The notes under the pieces are model-generated. The model searched no databases. It saw nothing but the letters and a program-made list of their open reading frames with translations, and was not told the DNA's origin. From Perkinsus marinus ATCC 50983 (taxonomy: Eukaryota > Perkinsozoa > Perkinsida > Perkinsidae), in the NCBI RefSeq assembly GCF_000006405.1, contig NW_003215582.1, forward strand, positions 159,862-223,861: DNA of 64,000 nucleotides. The letters run 5' to 3'. Shown here piece by piece: positions 45,616 through 59,300 of this stretch (its first letter is position 1; the number at the start of each line of letters is the position of its first letter). A program made the translations under genes and the position numbers.

Positions 45616-46312
45616 TCGGTTCTACATCTGCATCAACCGGCATGCAAGATCACGATATTTGGTCCTCATTTTACGCAAATGTGATTCAGCTCGGCATCTC
45701 CTTGGATAACGAGTCAGAGCTCGGAGATGGTCGCTACAGGAACGAGCGACAATCAGCAAGATCGTGAGTTCGACCCTGGGAGAGACTCCCTTTCGCGCGT
45801 GATTTGTTTTAGTAGCGATATGTAGAATATTGCATGTTTCTCGAAAAGAATTAGATGATACTACTGCTATACTATGGAAGCGTTATACTTCAAGGATGAG
45901 AAACTGCCATCAGAGCCAGAGAAATCGTCGAAAATGTATCGATGTTGTGAGACATCAATACTATCAGATTGCTAATCTCAAGTACAACGGATGTGTTTGG
46001 ATAGTATAAAGGGCGAGGTTTTTCTGACTCAAGCTTATGCAACAGCATCACCTCCGTCACGGAGGTTCATGAGTCTGATTACGGTTTGATGACGCAGTGA
46101 TTTGCCTCAGTGCATGATCTGAATCAAGGAAATTACTCAGCAGTCAGAGTAAATATTCAAAAATCATGTAAAGTACTCAAGTAACAAAATTATAGCTTAA
46201 GCATTCGAGTAGTTATTCAGCATCAGTGATTTAGAATATCACGGATCACGTATTACGTAATCACACGTCATACTATCACTAATTCAGGAAACCGATACAG
46301 TTGGTTTATCCC

Positions 46313-49300
46313 ATGAACGCACTCCTCTTTTTCTTCGTTCATTCCATCATCGGCACGGTAGTGGCTCAGAGAGCGTCGAGGAGGACCTGCAGTCAGACAA
46401 GTTTCTGTCGGCGCTATCGTGACTGGATAAGCCTATCCGAAGAATTGAGGACTACTTACTATGTATGGCAATATTTTGCAGCTTTTACTCATCAGTCTCA
46501 CTTCAGATCCCTCCGGGTCCTCTAAGCAGCAGCTCAAAGGGCACATTCAATGCTACCGTTAAAATCAGCGCACTCGGTGACCAAGGACCCGATGCTTTCC
46601 AATTGCAGGTTGGTTCACATACCTGCAGTCACAGTCCTCAGTAATCCTCTGGCAGTTACGCTTCTATGTGGACGGGACTGTCCGGTTCACAATGGATGAA
46701 AACCACGCTTACATTGGCTGCGTTAGAAACAGGCAAGGATGCGCCGAACGACGTCGACTTGACTGATTCACTCCGGCTAGCGATCTGCTCAGTTTCCCAA
46801 GTAGGTACGTTATTCCTTCCGGGGATGTTATTCAAGACGACAGCATGGCGCTCGCCGGAGACATCAAGTACACCTACAACCCGAAGGTGGGCATTCGGGC
46901 ACTCCATATAGCCACCTGAGTTCGAGTGACTTGGCGCGCAGGAGAAGTCGTCCACCTTCCAAGTCGGAAAGTCGCTCACTGTGGTATTGATGCACGAGGA
47001 CGTGGTGAGTTGATCAGCTTCCCTCACAGTCAAACCTGCTCATTCGAGGTATTGACAATTGCTGTCGACGGTCACGTTGTACAGACAGTCAATAGCAAGA
47101 AGCACTTGGTGATCGAGGGCACCCGGACCGCATACAACGACAAATGGTAAGCCTGCCGCTGTGGAGAGTCTCTTGGATGTCTGTTCTGTGTAGTCCCTAC
47201 AACTTGTCGGCTAGTGAAGACGTGAAGTACATCGATCCGGCTTGCTCTCCCGGAACGCATGACGGCAGCTGGGCGGAGGAATACGGGGGGAAGATTGATT
47301 ACAAACCATATGGTGGGCAGCTTCCCCGAAATTACTCCTAAGTCTTCCCTCTCGTGTTCAATCCGTCATAGCTTCCCTTCACGACTATCACTCAGCAAGC
47401 TCCACTATTATCAGGTCCGTCGTTGGTGGGTATCGACATTTCGTTCTCGGATGTTGAGGCTGTCTACGGCCTACAGGAGCGCGGCACTACTTCCTCTAAG
47501 CTAGAGTCAGGCGGAACAAGCGATCTGGGTCTGTACAGGTAGGGCAGGTCAGGGTGAGGTTATCCACTCCCACTTCAAGAAAGGTTCTTCAACTTGGACT
47601 TTGGGGCGTATCCAGTCGATGGGGACAGAAACCATGGAGCGATATATGGATCTATCCCGACACTCACCGCTGTGCAGGTATAGAGAGCTGCGGGTGCTCC
47701 GGACTGTCGTTTCCCATCGTAAGCTTTCAGAAGAATAGAAGCAACACACCCTTCGTCTCATCTCTGCTGTGGGTTAATCCATCAGACACTGCAGTGGCCT
47801 TGAGTGGATGTAACGAAGGCCGCATAGTGGCCGCCGTTTTGACGTCCAGTTGTGATCTACTCAGGTTGTGGAGATTTGTCAACTATTTTCGTCTCCGAGT
47901 CCGGTGTTATCGATCTATTCCTCTTCCCTGGCATGAAGCCTCAAGAAGTACTCTGAGTTCTGAAGTTCATCGATCACCATCCACACCTTTATTATCATCC
48001 TTCGTTCAGTTCTCGACTGCATATCATCATACGACCGGGTTGCCCGCCCTCCCACCACTCTTCGGTTTAGGATTCCATCGCAGTCGGTATGCTATAGAGG
48101 TGAGGTCATCATTTCATACTCTAAGGGCATGATCTCTTCGTCCGTGTTGCAGAGCCAGCAGTATACTGAAGAACTAGCGGCCAACTACACTCGGTTAGGA
48201 TTCCCGGTTGACGTTTTTTGGCTGGGAATCGAACACACTAAAGGGAAGATGTGCCGTCGACCCTGAAGCATCGGGGATAGGCTTGAAGTCTTTCTCTCAG
48301 GTACTTCACATGGAATGAAACGCTCTTCCCGGATCCAAAGAAGATGTCGGAAGATTTACGAGCCCAAGGAAAAGAGATGGTAACCATCACGGACCCTCAT
48401 ATAAAGGTCTCGAAAGAGTAAGTATACATGATCCATCGTCTCCTGGCTTTACCTGCCCACGACAGTTACCTCGTTTTTACTTCTGGTGTTGAGGAGGATG
48501 TATTCGTGAAGGAGATCGATCGCGGGCAACGTAAGGATGGAGAGATGTCCAGCCTTAGAGGTCTGTTCGTTCTTCCTCAGGTAAGCCCAGGGAGAAGATT
48601 TTCGAAGCGCAGGCCTCACCTGGGCTGAGCGCATGGCCGGACTTTACGAGCGCTAGAGTTCGAGATTGGTGGGGAAGGTGACGATGCGACATATGGATTA
48701 CTCGAGTATGGAGATATGTATCCTATGCAGGTTTTTCAGCCCGAACGGCCAGAACGACGACTTCTATGGGTGGAATGACTTGAACGAGCCCAGTGTTCGT
48801 GATGTACCCGAGGTAGAGTGACACGCGGCAGTAGCAGTAGCAGTTGGTTTCTCCTCAGAAAACGATGTACCGGGATCTAATCCACTCTGAGGGGACTGAG
48901 CATAGGGATGTTCATAACTTGTACGCACCTTCATTCGGAGAATCACACGTTTGATGATGAGTATGATGGGTCGTAGATACGGTCATTATTTCCGCTGGGC
49001 ATCTTTCGAAGGTCAGCGTCTTCATCGCTTTCCAGGCAAACGTCCATTTGTGCTCACGCGTAGCGTTTTTGCTGGGAGCCACAGGTGTGACGGGCAAGTT
49101 GACGGTGAATTCTTCGGTGTAGTTTTCACACTACAGCTCATGTATTCGATTAGCTCAGGTTCGGCCCCATGTATACCGGGGATAATGTTGCTCAATGGAA
49201 TAACCTCCAAGCTGTGATACCCATGACAACGGCCTTGGCCGCTACTGGAGGGTATCCGCTGCATCGTCATCAGCCTATACCTGATCATGCTCAGGTTCTC

Positions 49301-50747
49301 ATTCACGGGCTCGGACATCGGTGGCTTCTCCGGACATCCGGATGCCGAACTCTACACCAGATGGTCCCAGCTCGGCGCGGCCACCAGTGCTTTCTTCAGG
49401 TCAGGACTTTATCAGTACGCTTGCTCACTCCCCGTTTCGTCAGGTTACATTCGGACATTCATTCCCCCCAGAGAGATCCCTGGTTGTACGATCAACATAC
49501 ACTCAATCGCCTTAAAAATGCAACGCTGGAAAGGTAGGGTGTAGCATCGAAATTCTCTGAAATCAGATATTTTAGGCGACTCGTCCGACTCGGGCGAGAG
49601 ACCTCGGAGTTAGCGATATCTTGCTTTTCAGATATAGGCTTTTGCCGTACTGGTATCACGCCTTTGCTCGATATGTCTATTATGGTGAGCCTGTTATCCG
49701 TCCGCTTTGGTACGTCTACATCGACGACCCAAACACGTATAAGTGTAGCACTACTGGATGTGATTCCATCATCGACCAACAGGTAACCAGATTCTGATTG
49801 ATACTCATTTTACAGCACCTCCCCAGGTGCTAATTGGCGCTGATATTATGGTGCGCGGGGTAGTAGAGAAAAGCGTGAAAAAGGTGAAAGTTTATTTCCC
49901 TCGACACACTCAGTGGTACAGCACTGCTGGGAAGGTAAGGGAATAAGCTTCGCCGAACCGGCCTCTTCCTCCCATCAGCTCATGACAAGCGGATGGCAAG
50001 ATGTTGATGTGACCATGGATGATATTCCGCGTTACTTCCGCGCTGGCAGCATCATACCGTAAAACTGTCATACTTGCACGAAGGCTAATGTGAAGTGTCT
50101 GATCAGGCGAAAAGATACTTACCGCAGCTCGAGTAGGTTAATGATTGAGGACTATTACTCTATCTATGTCTACCCGCGTCCTTCGGACTACTCTGCTGAG
50201 GGCTACGCGTATGCTCCATCTTCAGAGTATGACCTCGGTATAGTGGCCTTGTTAGGTATACAGATGATACCGTGAGCTATGACAGCACTGACGACGACAA
50301 GCATAACTTCTGGAAACTAACGTACGTAGTCGCTCCTGATGTATGGTCCGGCTGACCATGATGACGTTTCTGCTTACTGAAGCTCCTCACCTTTTATAGT
50401 CTCCGGGGAGCCCGTCGGGCATTCTCGCCATCGGTTATTTAGATTTAAAGACCGCGAACTGAAAGTATCCCCTGGCGGAGGAAGCGGTCACTTCGACTTT
50501 TGCATCTACAAAATTATCATTATAGGACAAAATCAAGGTGAGCATCATCATAAGTGAGCAGGCCAACATGTTCGAGCCTAGTGTTTGGGACTGAGTCACT
50601 TCTGTTTCGTCAGCCGGAAGATTTGATGACGTCACTAGATTGACGTGGGACGTCGGGCATGAAGGAGGAGAAACAATAATGAAGATTCCTCCGGAGCTTC
50701 GCTGCGTGCCCTCTTGCACAGCCCGAGTCTTCAATATCACCCAGTGA
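46313..50747 (+). CDS. GANAB: ER alpha-glucosidase II catalytic subunit (GH31), copy 1
   Basis: Trims glucose from N-glycans of nascent glycoproteins in the ER (calnexin cycle). The signal peptide MNALLFFFVHSIIGTVVAQ is followed by TCSQTSFCRRYRD, matching human TCEESSFCKRQR. Further matches: DISFSDVEAVYGLQERG; ALPPLFGLGFHRSRYAI (LPPLFSLGYHQSRWNY); VDVFWLGIEHTKGK; YFTWNETLFPDP; ITDPHIK. The nucleophile motif is WNDLNEPS (Asp codon within 48770-48785), and the acid/base Asp is in TGSDIGGF. RPFVLTRSVFAGS, YTGDNVAQWNN, REPWLYDQHTLNRL, YFRAGSIIP and MIEDYYSIYV-type segments continue to the end. The final exon encodes RFDDVTRLTWDVGHEGGET and stops TGA at 50745-50747. About 20 short introns with mixed phases; only some boundaries are exact. 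Confidence 0.92.
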
Positions 50748-53316
50748 GGAATCTATCGACCGGCGGCTTAGTCCACCTCGATCCTCGGATTTTTATCGCT
50801 TTTTCGGAGGGAGTCTAAATATTTATGGTTGATGATTTTTTGATACGAGTCCATGACACTCGAGACCTCGCAATCTCCACACAAGATCTGTTCCTCGAGA
50901 GTTTTTGACATCGTGGTTGTTTGAGTTAATATTAAGTTTGTGTCATACGTTTTCGTTCGCTTAATCATCTGCAGTGGACCTAGCGAGCACCATATGCACA
51001 CAGCACGAGTGCGAGCACAAGAAACGCTAGGTTGACAACATTTATTCACGATTCTAGGGTGGCACAGGGTGGCAAACGGAAGGAAAAATTGAAAAATTTC
51101 CTTACGAAGGAAATTTGAAATTTGATATTTTTCATAGTTCCGATTAACCATCACCATTCCAGATTCCAAATTGGTTTAGTCTGGAAATTTCCTCCAGGAG
51201 TGTACCGTCCCAATAGGAACAGCGCTACTTGTATTCTCACTTGCCTGTTTTCTCGATACCTAATATCGCCTTCCATACAGTGCGATTTTATGGTTTTATG
51301 CGAGTCGAAACGATTGCTAGATTTTTTTGGTTAGTTTTTTATTTGAATTAAACTAGGAAGAGCTTTGGATCTAAGGATTCAATTAGAACATTCGAGTGAG
51401 CAAGTGATTTGTAGCGCTCTCTAATCGCTCTATATACTCTGTCTCCGAGCTCGTCCAACTACTCGCTCGTATACACTCTCTTTCAGTTTGCACTCTTATC
51501 GCTTAAACTTACAGAAGCTGAACGGGGTGCTACTTAGGGCTGGAACAAAATTATCTACTCGTGATCGCCCTATGTTATCTCATAAGTCCATAGCTTCGAC
51601 CCCGCCTTCAGCGCCGTCTTACGACGCGACTGCACCGCTTGGAACCACATCTACGTCGAGTCCATCACTAGTTTCTTCTAGTTCTCTGCTAACTTACGAG
51701 TATCATCTTGCGGGTCAGGGAGGTATGTACCTATGCTTTACCTGATATGACCTCCAAGTTTCAGGACCTAGCTCTTCGTAGCTAGTGAGTAGTCGAAGAC
51801 CGGTAAAAAGTTTTCTCCACATATTATTGGCATACACGTGTTGAAATTGCGCCTCAAAATACCAACTTTTACTGGGGGAGTATATCCATAACTCCGCTCC
51901 TGATCTAATGCTATACATCAACAGAAAAAGGATCGTTCATAATGGTATCTCTCCATGTTTCACTCTCATTTTTGGAGGCACGAGCCTGCGAGAGCGTCGT
52001 GACCTCCGACGGCTCCCTGCATGGCGGATTTTACACCTTATTTCGGCGCGCTTTCGTGCTCATCAGCTGTCCTACTCAGTTTTGGCTGGACACTCGTTGT
52101 GGTGGCTGTGCACGAGTCGAAAAACCGGATATGCTAAGAATGTGTGTGGAGGGGTGTATGTAGGTGCCATAACTGCCCCACCCACGACTTTACAACTTAG
52201 AGTTCAGAAGGCCTTTGAAAAGACTAACCTAGTTCACATTCTTTCTCACAAGTTTCAGAGACATTAAGATCACGTGGCTCTAAAACCACGATTCATTTCA
52301 ACTCTTCAGTAGGATTCACAAGAAACCCCATCATGGGCTTCGTACGCGAAGTCTATGAATGCCTTCAATTTCTCATCTGGAGATGCTTTGGCTGCCATCC
52401 TGGCTTTGCGATCTCACAATCTGTTGATCTACCGAGTAAATTCCACTCAGCTAACGTCATGAGGAAACACCTCTATACGTGTAAACCCCCACTGATGCTT
52501 CCCGCACGTCTTATAGATGGTTGCCAGCCATCTAACGATGGCCTTACTCGATTCATTCTCCATCAGACTCAGACTTATAGCTACCAAGATTCTACAACCT
52601 GGCAGGAGATATCAGATTGCAGGAAACAGCGAAACGAGGAGGCCAGAGCGTCAATCATGGATTGGCGACCAGTTAGCGCAAGTGCGAAGTCGAACTTCAC
52701 TTTGATATCAAGTTGATATTATCAACGTAGACAACGCTCAATAGTGCATCGTGTTAGTCTTATGCCGCCGCGGACTGAACTCATCGTCGTCAAGGTCTCA
52801 GTGAAGCTCTAACTTGAGTAGTGGAGTAATGTTAGAGGCATCCTCGTCTATCGTGCTATCCCTGATTGACGTATCGAACTCAGACATGATAAGGCTTATG
52901 AAATAGTCTCGTGAGAAGAGGAGAGACTGGAACCCACAACCGGGGAGACGCCCCCCCGCTCCCCTCGCCGCGTCACGTCACCATAACGTGCCGTCACAAT
53001 TGCAGCACACGATGCACGAACGTTAGCTGTCCGCGCACGCCCACTGCACGTGCGCCAGCTACAAGTAATCAGATTCATGTAATGATAGGGTAGACTGACT
53101 GAAGAGCGATATACTCTATCTGATAGGGAGTAGGGTCTTGCACGGGCTAGAGTGGATAGCCCACGAACGAACCTCCTTAACTGCCCTGATCATCGATATG
53201 CGCTGAAAAGGTTGGAGATAATAATACTCCGAAAGAAATTGAGACGAGCAATGACGGAAATATCGAGAAGAATCCTAGCCGTCAATGGGAGGGACACAAT
53301 ATGTCGATACATCACA
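50748..53316. other. Spacer between GH31 copy 1 and aquaporin
   Basis: No recognised gene. A frame near 52330-52716 (MGFVREVYECLQFLIWRCFG at its start, ATG 52333) is preserved identically in copy 2 (62897-63280), as is 51908-52267 with few changes. In so recent a duplication that is weak evidence for coding. The stretch 52089-52165 has an inverted relative inside the copy-2 insertion. Confidence 0.35.
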
Positions 53317-54443
53317 CTAACGGATGCTCAGGTGGCTCAAGCCCTCTCCGCACTCGTTGACCTCCTCTTGCACCTCGCTGGTAGGCTCAGCTTTTCTCGA
53401 AAAACGAACAGCGCGGAACGCCAGCGCAGCTAGCAAGGACCCAATGATTTGGGCTACGATGTACACACCGACGCTTTGGATCTCTTCCTGAGGAAAATAA
53501 ACACTCACTTCTACTTCACGGACTCAGAGTAAACAATATATCGAATCGCTTGCCAATCATCTTAGCGAATGAATCAGATTTTCCTCCGAGGATCAGCACT
53601 CACTTGGCTGAAGACGAAGACTCCAAGGGTGACAGCTGGATTCAGGTAAGCCCCCGAAATCGGACCGATTGCGTATGCAGCAGAAATCACTGTAAAGCCG
53701 ATTGCCACACCGTAATAATGGTTTCCAGCATCTCTGGAGGTCGCAACATTAAGAACCTGAGGAGCTACTATCACGGGGTCTTTGGAATAACCCTCCCTAT
53801 CTTACAACGAAAGCGAGAGCCATGGTGAATATCATTTCTGGCAAGGCGGCCAGGAAGACCGAGAACTGGTCACCCGGTTTGACCGTTATCTCATCACCAG
53901 TCAAAGCGAAAGAGATGCCCGCGCCGGCGATGCCACCAAGAACCTACCAGCCGTATGTAGGATGGAAGAAGCTTTATGGAAGCTTGATCACCTGGACGAT
54001 CATATAAATAGGAGCATCGGTGAGTGTGAACTTGGAAGGATTGCCCAGGACAATACCAAGGGTTACCGATGGATTGAAGTGCGCACCAGACACACTGAAC
54101 AGCAGCTGATCGGGGGTACAGGGCCATTAGCTCACCTTCCCATGGAGAATATCATAACCATCAGAATCGAACCAATCGACAGGGGGGCGTTAGGGTTCTG
54201 CATGCTCACATTCAGCCCCACAGTGAAGACCAAGAAGAAGGTTCCAATAAACTCGGCTATGTATGCTGGGAATGTGTGCAGAACCGTCTGAGAGACAATA
54301 ACAAGGTCCTCAAGATGGTCGCCAATCATAATCGACTCTAACCTAAAACGTGCTAAACCGAGCACTGTACCCATGAGAGAATCCTGATCGTGGAGGTACC
54401 AATATGTACTTACTGTTTTTCTGTTCAACCAGATAGCTTTCAT
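53317..54443 (-). CDS. Aquaporin/MIP family channel with atypical pore motifs
   Basis: A six-helix water/solute channel. Helix 1 is AYIAEFIGTFFLVFTVG and helix 2 PLSIGSILMVMIFSMG. A 41-nt phase-2 intron joins VSGAHFNPSVTLGIVLGNP, where loop B reads NPS not NPA. After further exons come AGAGISFALTGDE, VFLAALPEMIFTMALAF and GVAIGFTVISAAYAIGPISG. Loop E is AYLNPAVTLGVFVF: NPA is intact, but the usual following Arg of the selectivity filter is Val. Helix 6 is VGVYIVAQIIGSLLAALAFR; the tail is acidic and ends TAG at 53317. The ATG at 54443 gives MKAIWLNRKT; ATG 54374 (MGTVLGLARFRLES) is an alternative start. Convergent with GH31 copy 1. Confidence 0.85.
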
Positions 54444-55306
54444 ACTCACTCAAGGATCGAATCTCAAATGCTGAGGCGGGGCAACTCACGGGAGGTGCAA
54501 GAGCACTACAACTGAAGACAGAGCAGTATGCTTGGAAAGGGGATACCTAGTGGCATGCCTTAGCTACTTCAAATCACAGAGGAATAAGAGTCGCAGGGAC
54601 ATATAGGGCATACTGCAGGTGATAGTAGACAGCGCATCTTGGACAAACAATACTAAGTATACCGTTCTCAGTTCTTAGCAACATCATGCTATATAACTAA
54701 TATACAACAAAGCACGCATACATCCTGGGCTTGCAGTCCTCAGATCTGCTTCTCAACCATGATGCAATCTATCGACCGTTGGCGGGATACACGTGTACAC
54801 AACTCGTGAACACAGCTCTCATGTAACACGACAACTCAACTTTCATTGAAAGGTGACAAAGGCTAGTGTGTGTTTGGAACACTGAAATAGCATCTCTTAA
54901 TGACGAACTAATAACTCTGATGTAATAACTCTATGAAACCAACAATCCTGACTCATTGGGATCTGATTCCTTAACGATAGGCTTTGCACTCAGTGAGTGC
55001 CTCGAGGCGTCGTATACCTCTCAGACCACGTGAATCACGTGACACGTGATTCACGTAAGTACATATTGTTGTCCGCCTGTGCGGCCCTGCCTGTGCGGAA
55101 TAGACAGTATAAGGCGGGCGGGAGCGCCTTATCCGTAGCTAAGGTGTGCATGCGTCAAACGGTCGATTGCTGTTACTTGGTCGAGACTCATAGTAGATAA
55201 CACAAGTTGGAAGGAGTTGAAAAAATCTCTTTAGTCTTAATCTATTCGGGGGAATAGGTGATTAGCTATGCACACACGTGCAATCGCGCACAATGGGTAG
55301 AAGCTT
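54444..55306. other. Spacer up to the start of the second duplicate
   Basis: No gene recognised. Contains a 29-nt palindrome at 55028-55056. The corresponding sequence of copy 2 would lie past the window. Confidence 0.4.
55028..55056. promoter_or_regulatory. 29-nt perfect palindrome built of CACGTG boxes
   Basis: ACGTGAATCACGTG, one central A, then its exact complement. It contains overlapping CACGTG (E-box/G-box) and TGAATCA/TGATTCA elements. It is placed between the aquaporin start and the second GH31 unit, so it could be a regulatory site, but it might also be a plain structural palindrome. Confidence 0.45.
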
Positions 55307-56371
55307 GCCAGTTGTCTCGAGTCCAGTCGAAATCGATACTCGACTCAGGTTTACTGGGTTCACTAGGTCGATTTTCATGTTCCGTGACTAACAGATGAGG
55401 GTGAAGGTCGGCAACACGGCATCAGTAGATGAGCTCAGGTAAATGCGTCAGGTCTAAGGTGGTGGTGGTGACGGCATGGTGCAAGGATAGTTCGCTGAGT
55501 ATAGTACTCGACATTGGATTTGAGTCGCCTGATGACGGTTTCATGTGCTCGACAGAAGAGACTTTACTTTAGCCATTGCGATACTCAGACTTTGATTTTC
55601 TGTCGATTCCTTACTCACAGCAAAAGCGAGTCTGACTCCATATCCAAAATCATGCATCTGACACATGATTTTGGTCGGTTCTACATCTGCATCAACCGGC
55701 ATGCAAGATCACGATATTCGGTCCTCATTTTACGCAAATGTGATTCAGCTCGGCATCTCCTTGGATAACGAGTCAGAGCTCGGAGATGGTCGCTACAGGA
55801 ACGAGCGACAATCAGCAAGATCGTGAGTTCAATCCTGGGAGAGACTTCAATTCGCGCGTTATTTGTTTTAGTAGAGATATGTAGAATATTGCATGTTTCT
55901 CGAAAAGAATTAGATGATACTACTGCTATACTATGGAAGCGTTATACTTCAAGGATGAGAAACTGCCATCAGAGCCAGAGAAATCGTCGAAAATGTATCG
56001 ATGTTGTGAGACATCAATACTATCAGATTGCTAATCTCAAGTACAATGGATGTGTTTGGATAGTATAAAGGGCGAGGTTTTTCTGACTCAAGCTTATGCA
56101 ACCGCATCACCTCCGTCACGGAGGTTCATGAGTCTGATTACGGTTTGATGACGCAGTGATTTGCCTCAGTGCATGATCTGAATCAAGGAAATTACTCAGC
56201 AGTCAGAGTAAATATTCAAAAATCATGTAAAGTACTCAAGTAACAAAATTATAGCTTAAGCATTCGAGTAGTTATTCAGCATCAGTGATTTAGAATATCA
56301 CGGATCACGTATTACGTAATCACACGTCATACTATCACTACTCCAGGAAACCGATGCAGTTGGTTTGTCCT

Positions 56372-59300
56372 ATGAACGCACTCCTTTTTTTCTTCATTCA
56401 TCCCATCATCGGCACGGTAGTGGCTCAGGGAGCGTCGAGGAGGACCTGCAGTCAGACAAGTTTCTGCCGGCGCTATCGGGACTGGATAAGCCTATCCGAA
56501 GAATTGAGGACTACTTACTATGTATGGCAATATTTTGCAGCTTTTACTCATCAGTCTCACTTCAGATCCCTCCGGGTCCTCTAAGCAGCAGCTCAAAGGG
56601 CACATTCAATGCTACCGTTAAAATCAGCGCACTCGGTGACCAAGGACCCGATGCTTTCCAATTGCAGGTTGGTTCACATACCTGCAGTCACAGTCCTCAG
56701 TAATCCTCTGGCAGTTACGCTTCTATGTGGACGGGACTGTCCGGTTCACAATGGATGAAAACCACGCTTACACTGGCTGCGTTAGAAACAGGCAAGGATG
56801 CGCCGAACGACGTCGACTTGACTGATTCACTCCGGCTAGCGATCTGCTCAGTTTCCCAAGTAGGTACGTTATTCCTTCCGGGGATGTTATTCAAGACGAC
56901 AGCATGGCGCTCGCCGGAGACATCAAGTACACCTACAACCCGAAGGTGGGCATTCGGGCACTCCATATAGCCACCTGAGTTCGAGTGACTTGGCGCGCAG
57001 GAGAAGTCGTCCACCTTCCAAGTCGGAAAGTCGCTCACTGTGGTATTGATGCACGAGGACGTGGTGAGTTGATCAGCTTCCCTCACAGTCAAACCTGCTC
57101 ATTCGAGGTATTGACAATTGCTGTCGACGGTCACGTTGTACAGACAGTCAATAGCAAGAAGCACTTGGTGATCGAGGGCACCCGGACCGCATACAACGAC
57201 AAATGGTAAGCCTGCCCCTGTGGAGACTTTCTTGGATGTCTGTTCTGTTGAGTCCCTACAACTTACCGGCTAGTGAGGACGTGAAGTACATCGATCCAGC
57301 TTGCTCTCCCGGAACGCATGACGGCAGCTGGGCGGAGGAATACGGGGGGAGGACCGATTACAAACCATATGGTGGGCAGCTTCCCCGAAATTACTCCTAA
57401 GTCTTCCCGACTATCACTCAGCAAGTTCCACTATTATCAGGTCCGTCGTTGGTGGGTATCGACATTTCGTTCTCGGATGTTGAGGCTGTCTACGGCCTAC
57501 AGGAGCGCGGCACTACTTCCTCTAAGCTAGAGTCAGGCGGAACAAGCGATCTGGGTCTGTACAGGTAGGGCAGGTCAGGGTGAGGTTATCCACTCCCACT
57601 TCAAGAAAGGTTCTTCAACTTGGACTTTGGGGCGTATCCAGTCGATGGGGACAGAAACCATGGAGCGATATATGGATCTATCCCGACACTCACCGCTGTG
57701 CAGGTATAGAGAGCTGCGGGTGCTCCGGACTGTCGTTTCCCATCGTAAGCTTTCAGAAGAATAGAAGCAACACACCCTTCGTCTCATCTCTGCTGTGGGT
57801 TAATCCATCAGACACTGCAGTGGCCTTGAATGGATGTAACGAAGGCCGCATAGTGGCCGCCGTTTTGACGTCCAGTTGTGATCTACTCAGGTTGCGGAGA
57901 TTTGTCAACTACTTTCCTCTCCGAGTCCGGTGTTATCGATCTATTCCTCTTCCCTGGCATGAAGCCTCAAGAAGTACTCTGAGTTCTGAAGTTCATCGAT
58001 CACCATCCACACCTTTATTATCGTCCTTCGTTCAGTTCTCGACTGCATATCATCATACGACCGGGTTGCCCGCCCTCCCACCACTCTTCGGTTTAGGATT
58101 CCATCGCAGTCGGTATGCTATAGAGGTGAGGTCATCATTTCATACTCTAAGGGCATGATCTCTTCGTCCGTGTTGCAGAGCCAGCAGTATACTGAAGAAC
58201 TAGCGGCCAACTACACTCGGTTAGGATTCCCGGTTGACGTTTTTTGGCTGGGAATCGAACACACTAAAGGGAAGATGTGCCGTCGACCCTGCAGCATCGG
58301 GGATAGGCTTGAAGTCTTTCTCTCAGGTACTTCACATGGAATGAAACGCTCTTCCCGGATCCAAAGAAGATGTCGGAAGATTTACGAGCCCAAGGAAAAG
58401 AGATGGTAACCATCACGGACCCTCATATAAAGGTCTCGAAAGAGTAAGTATACGTGATCCATCGTCTCCTGGCTTTACCTGTCAACGACAGTTACCTCGT
58501 CTTTACTTCTGGTGTTGAGGAGGATGTATTCGTGAAGGAGATCGATCGCGGGCAACGTAAGGTTGGAGAGGCGTCCAGTCTTAGAAGTTTGTTCGTTCTT
58601 CCTCAGGTAAGCCCAGGAAGAAGATTTTCGAAGCGCAGGCCTCACCTGGGTTGAGCGCATGGCCGGACTTTACCAGCGCTAGAGTTCGAGCTTGGTGGGG
58701 AAGGTGACGATGCGACATATGGATTACTCGAGTATGGATATATGTATCCTACGCAGGTTTTTCAGCCCGAACGGCCAGAACGACGACTTCTATGGGTGGA
58801 ATGACTTGAACGAGCCCAGTGTTCGTGATGTACCCGAGGTAGATTGACACGCGGCAGTCGCTGTAGCAGTTGCTTTCTCTTCAGAAAACGATGTATCGGG
58901 ATCTAATCCACTCTGAGGGGACTGAGCATAGGGATGTTCATAACTTGTACGCACCTTCATTCGGAGAATCACACGTTTGATGATGAGTATGATGGGTCGT
59001 AGATACGGTCATTATTTCCGCTGGGCATCTTTCGAAGGTCAGCGTCTTCATCGCTTCCCAGGCAAACGTCCATTTGTGCTCACGCGTAGCGTTTTTGCTG
59101 GGAGCCACAGGTGTGACGGGCAAGTTGACGGTGAATTCTTCGGTGTAGTTTTGACACTACAGCTCATGTATTCGATTAGCCCAGGTTCGGTCCCATGTAT
59201 ACCGGGGATAATGTTGCTCAATGGAATAACCTCCAAGCTGTGATACCCATGACAACGGCCTTGGCCGCTACTGGAGGGTATCCGATGCATCGTCATCAGC

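Noticed and set aside
45455-45709. 84-codon frame kept open in both duplicate copies
   Set aside because: It lacks an early ATG and recognisable motifs; conservation is explained by the recent duplication.
45740-45800. GAGTTCGACCCTGGGA near both GH31 upstream regions, resembling a tRNA or SINE B box
   Set aside because: Flanking bases do not pair as a T arm, copy 2 has already changed within it, and no A box or SINE tail is seen.
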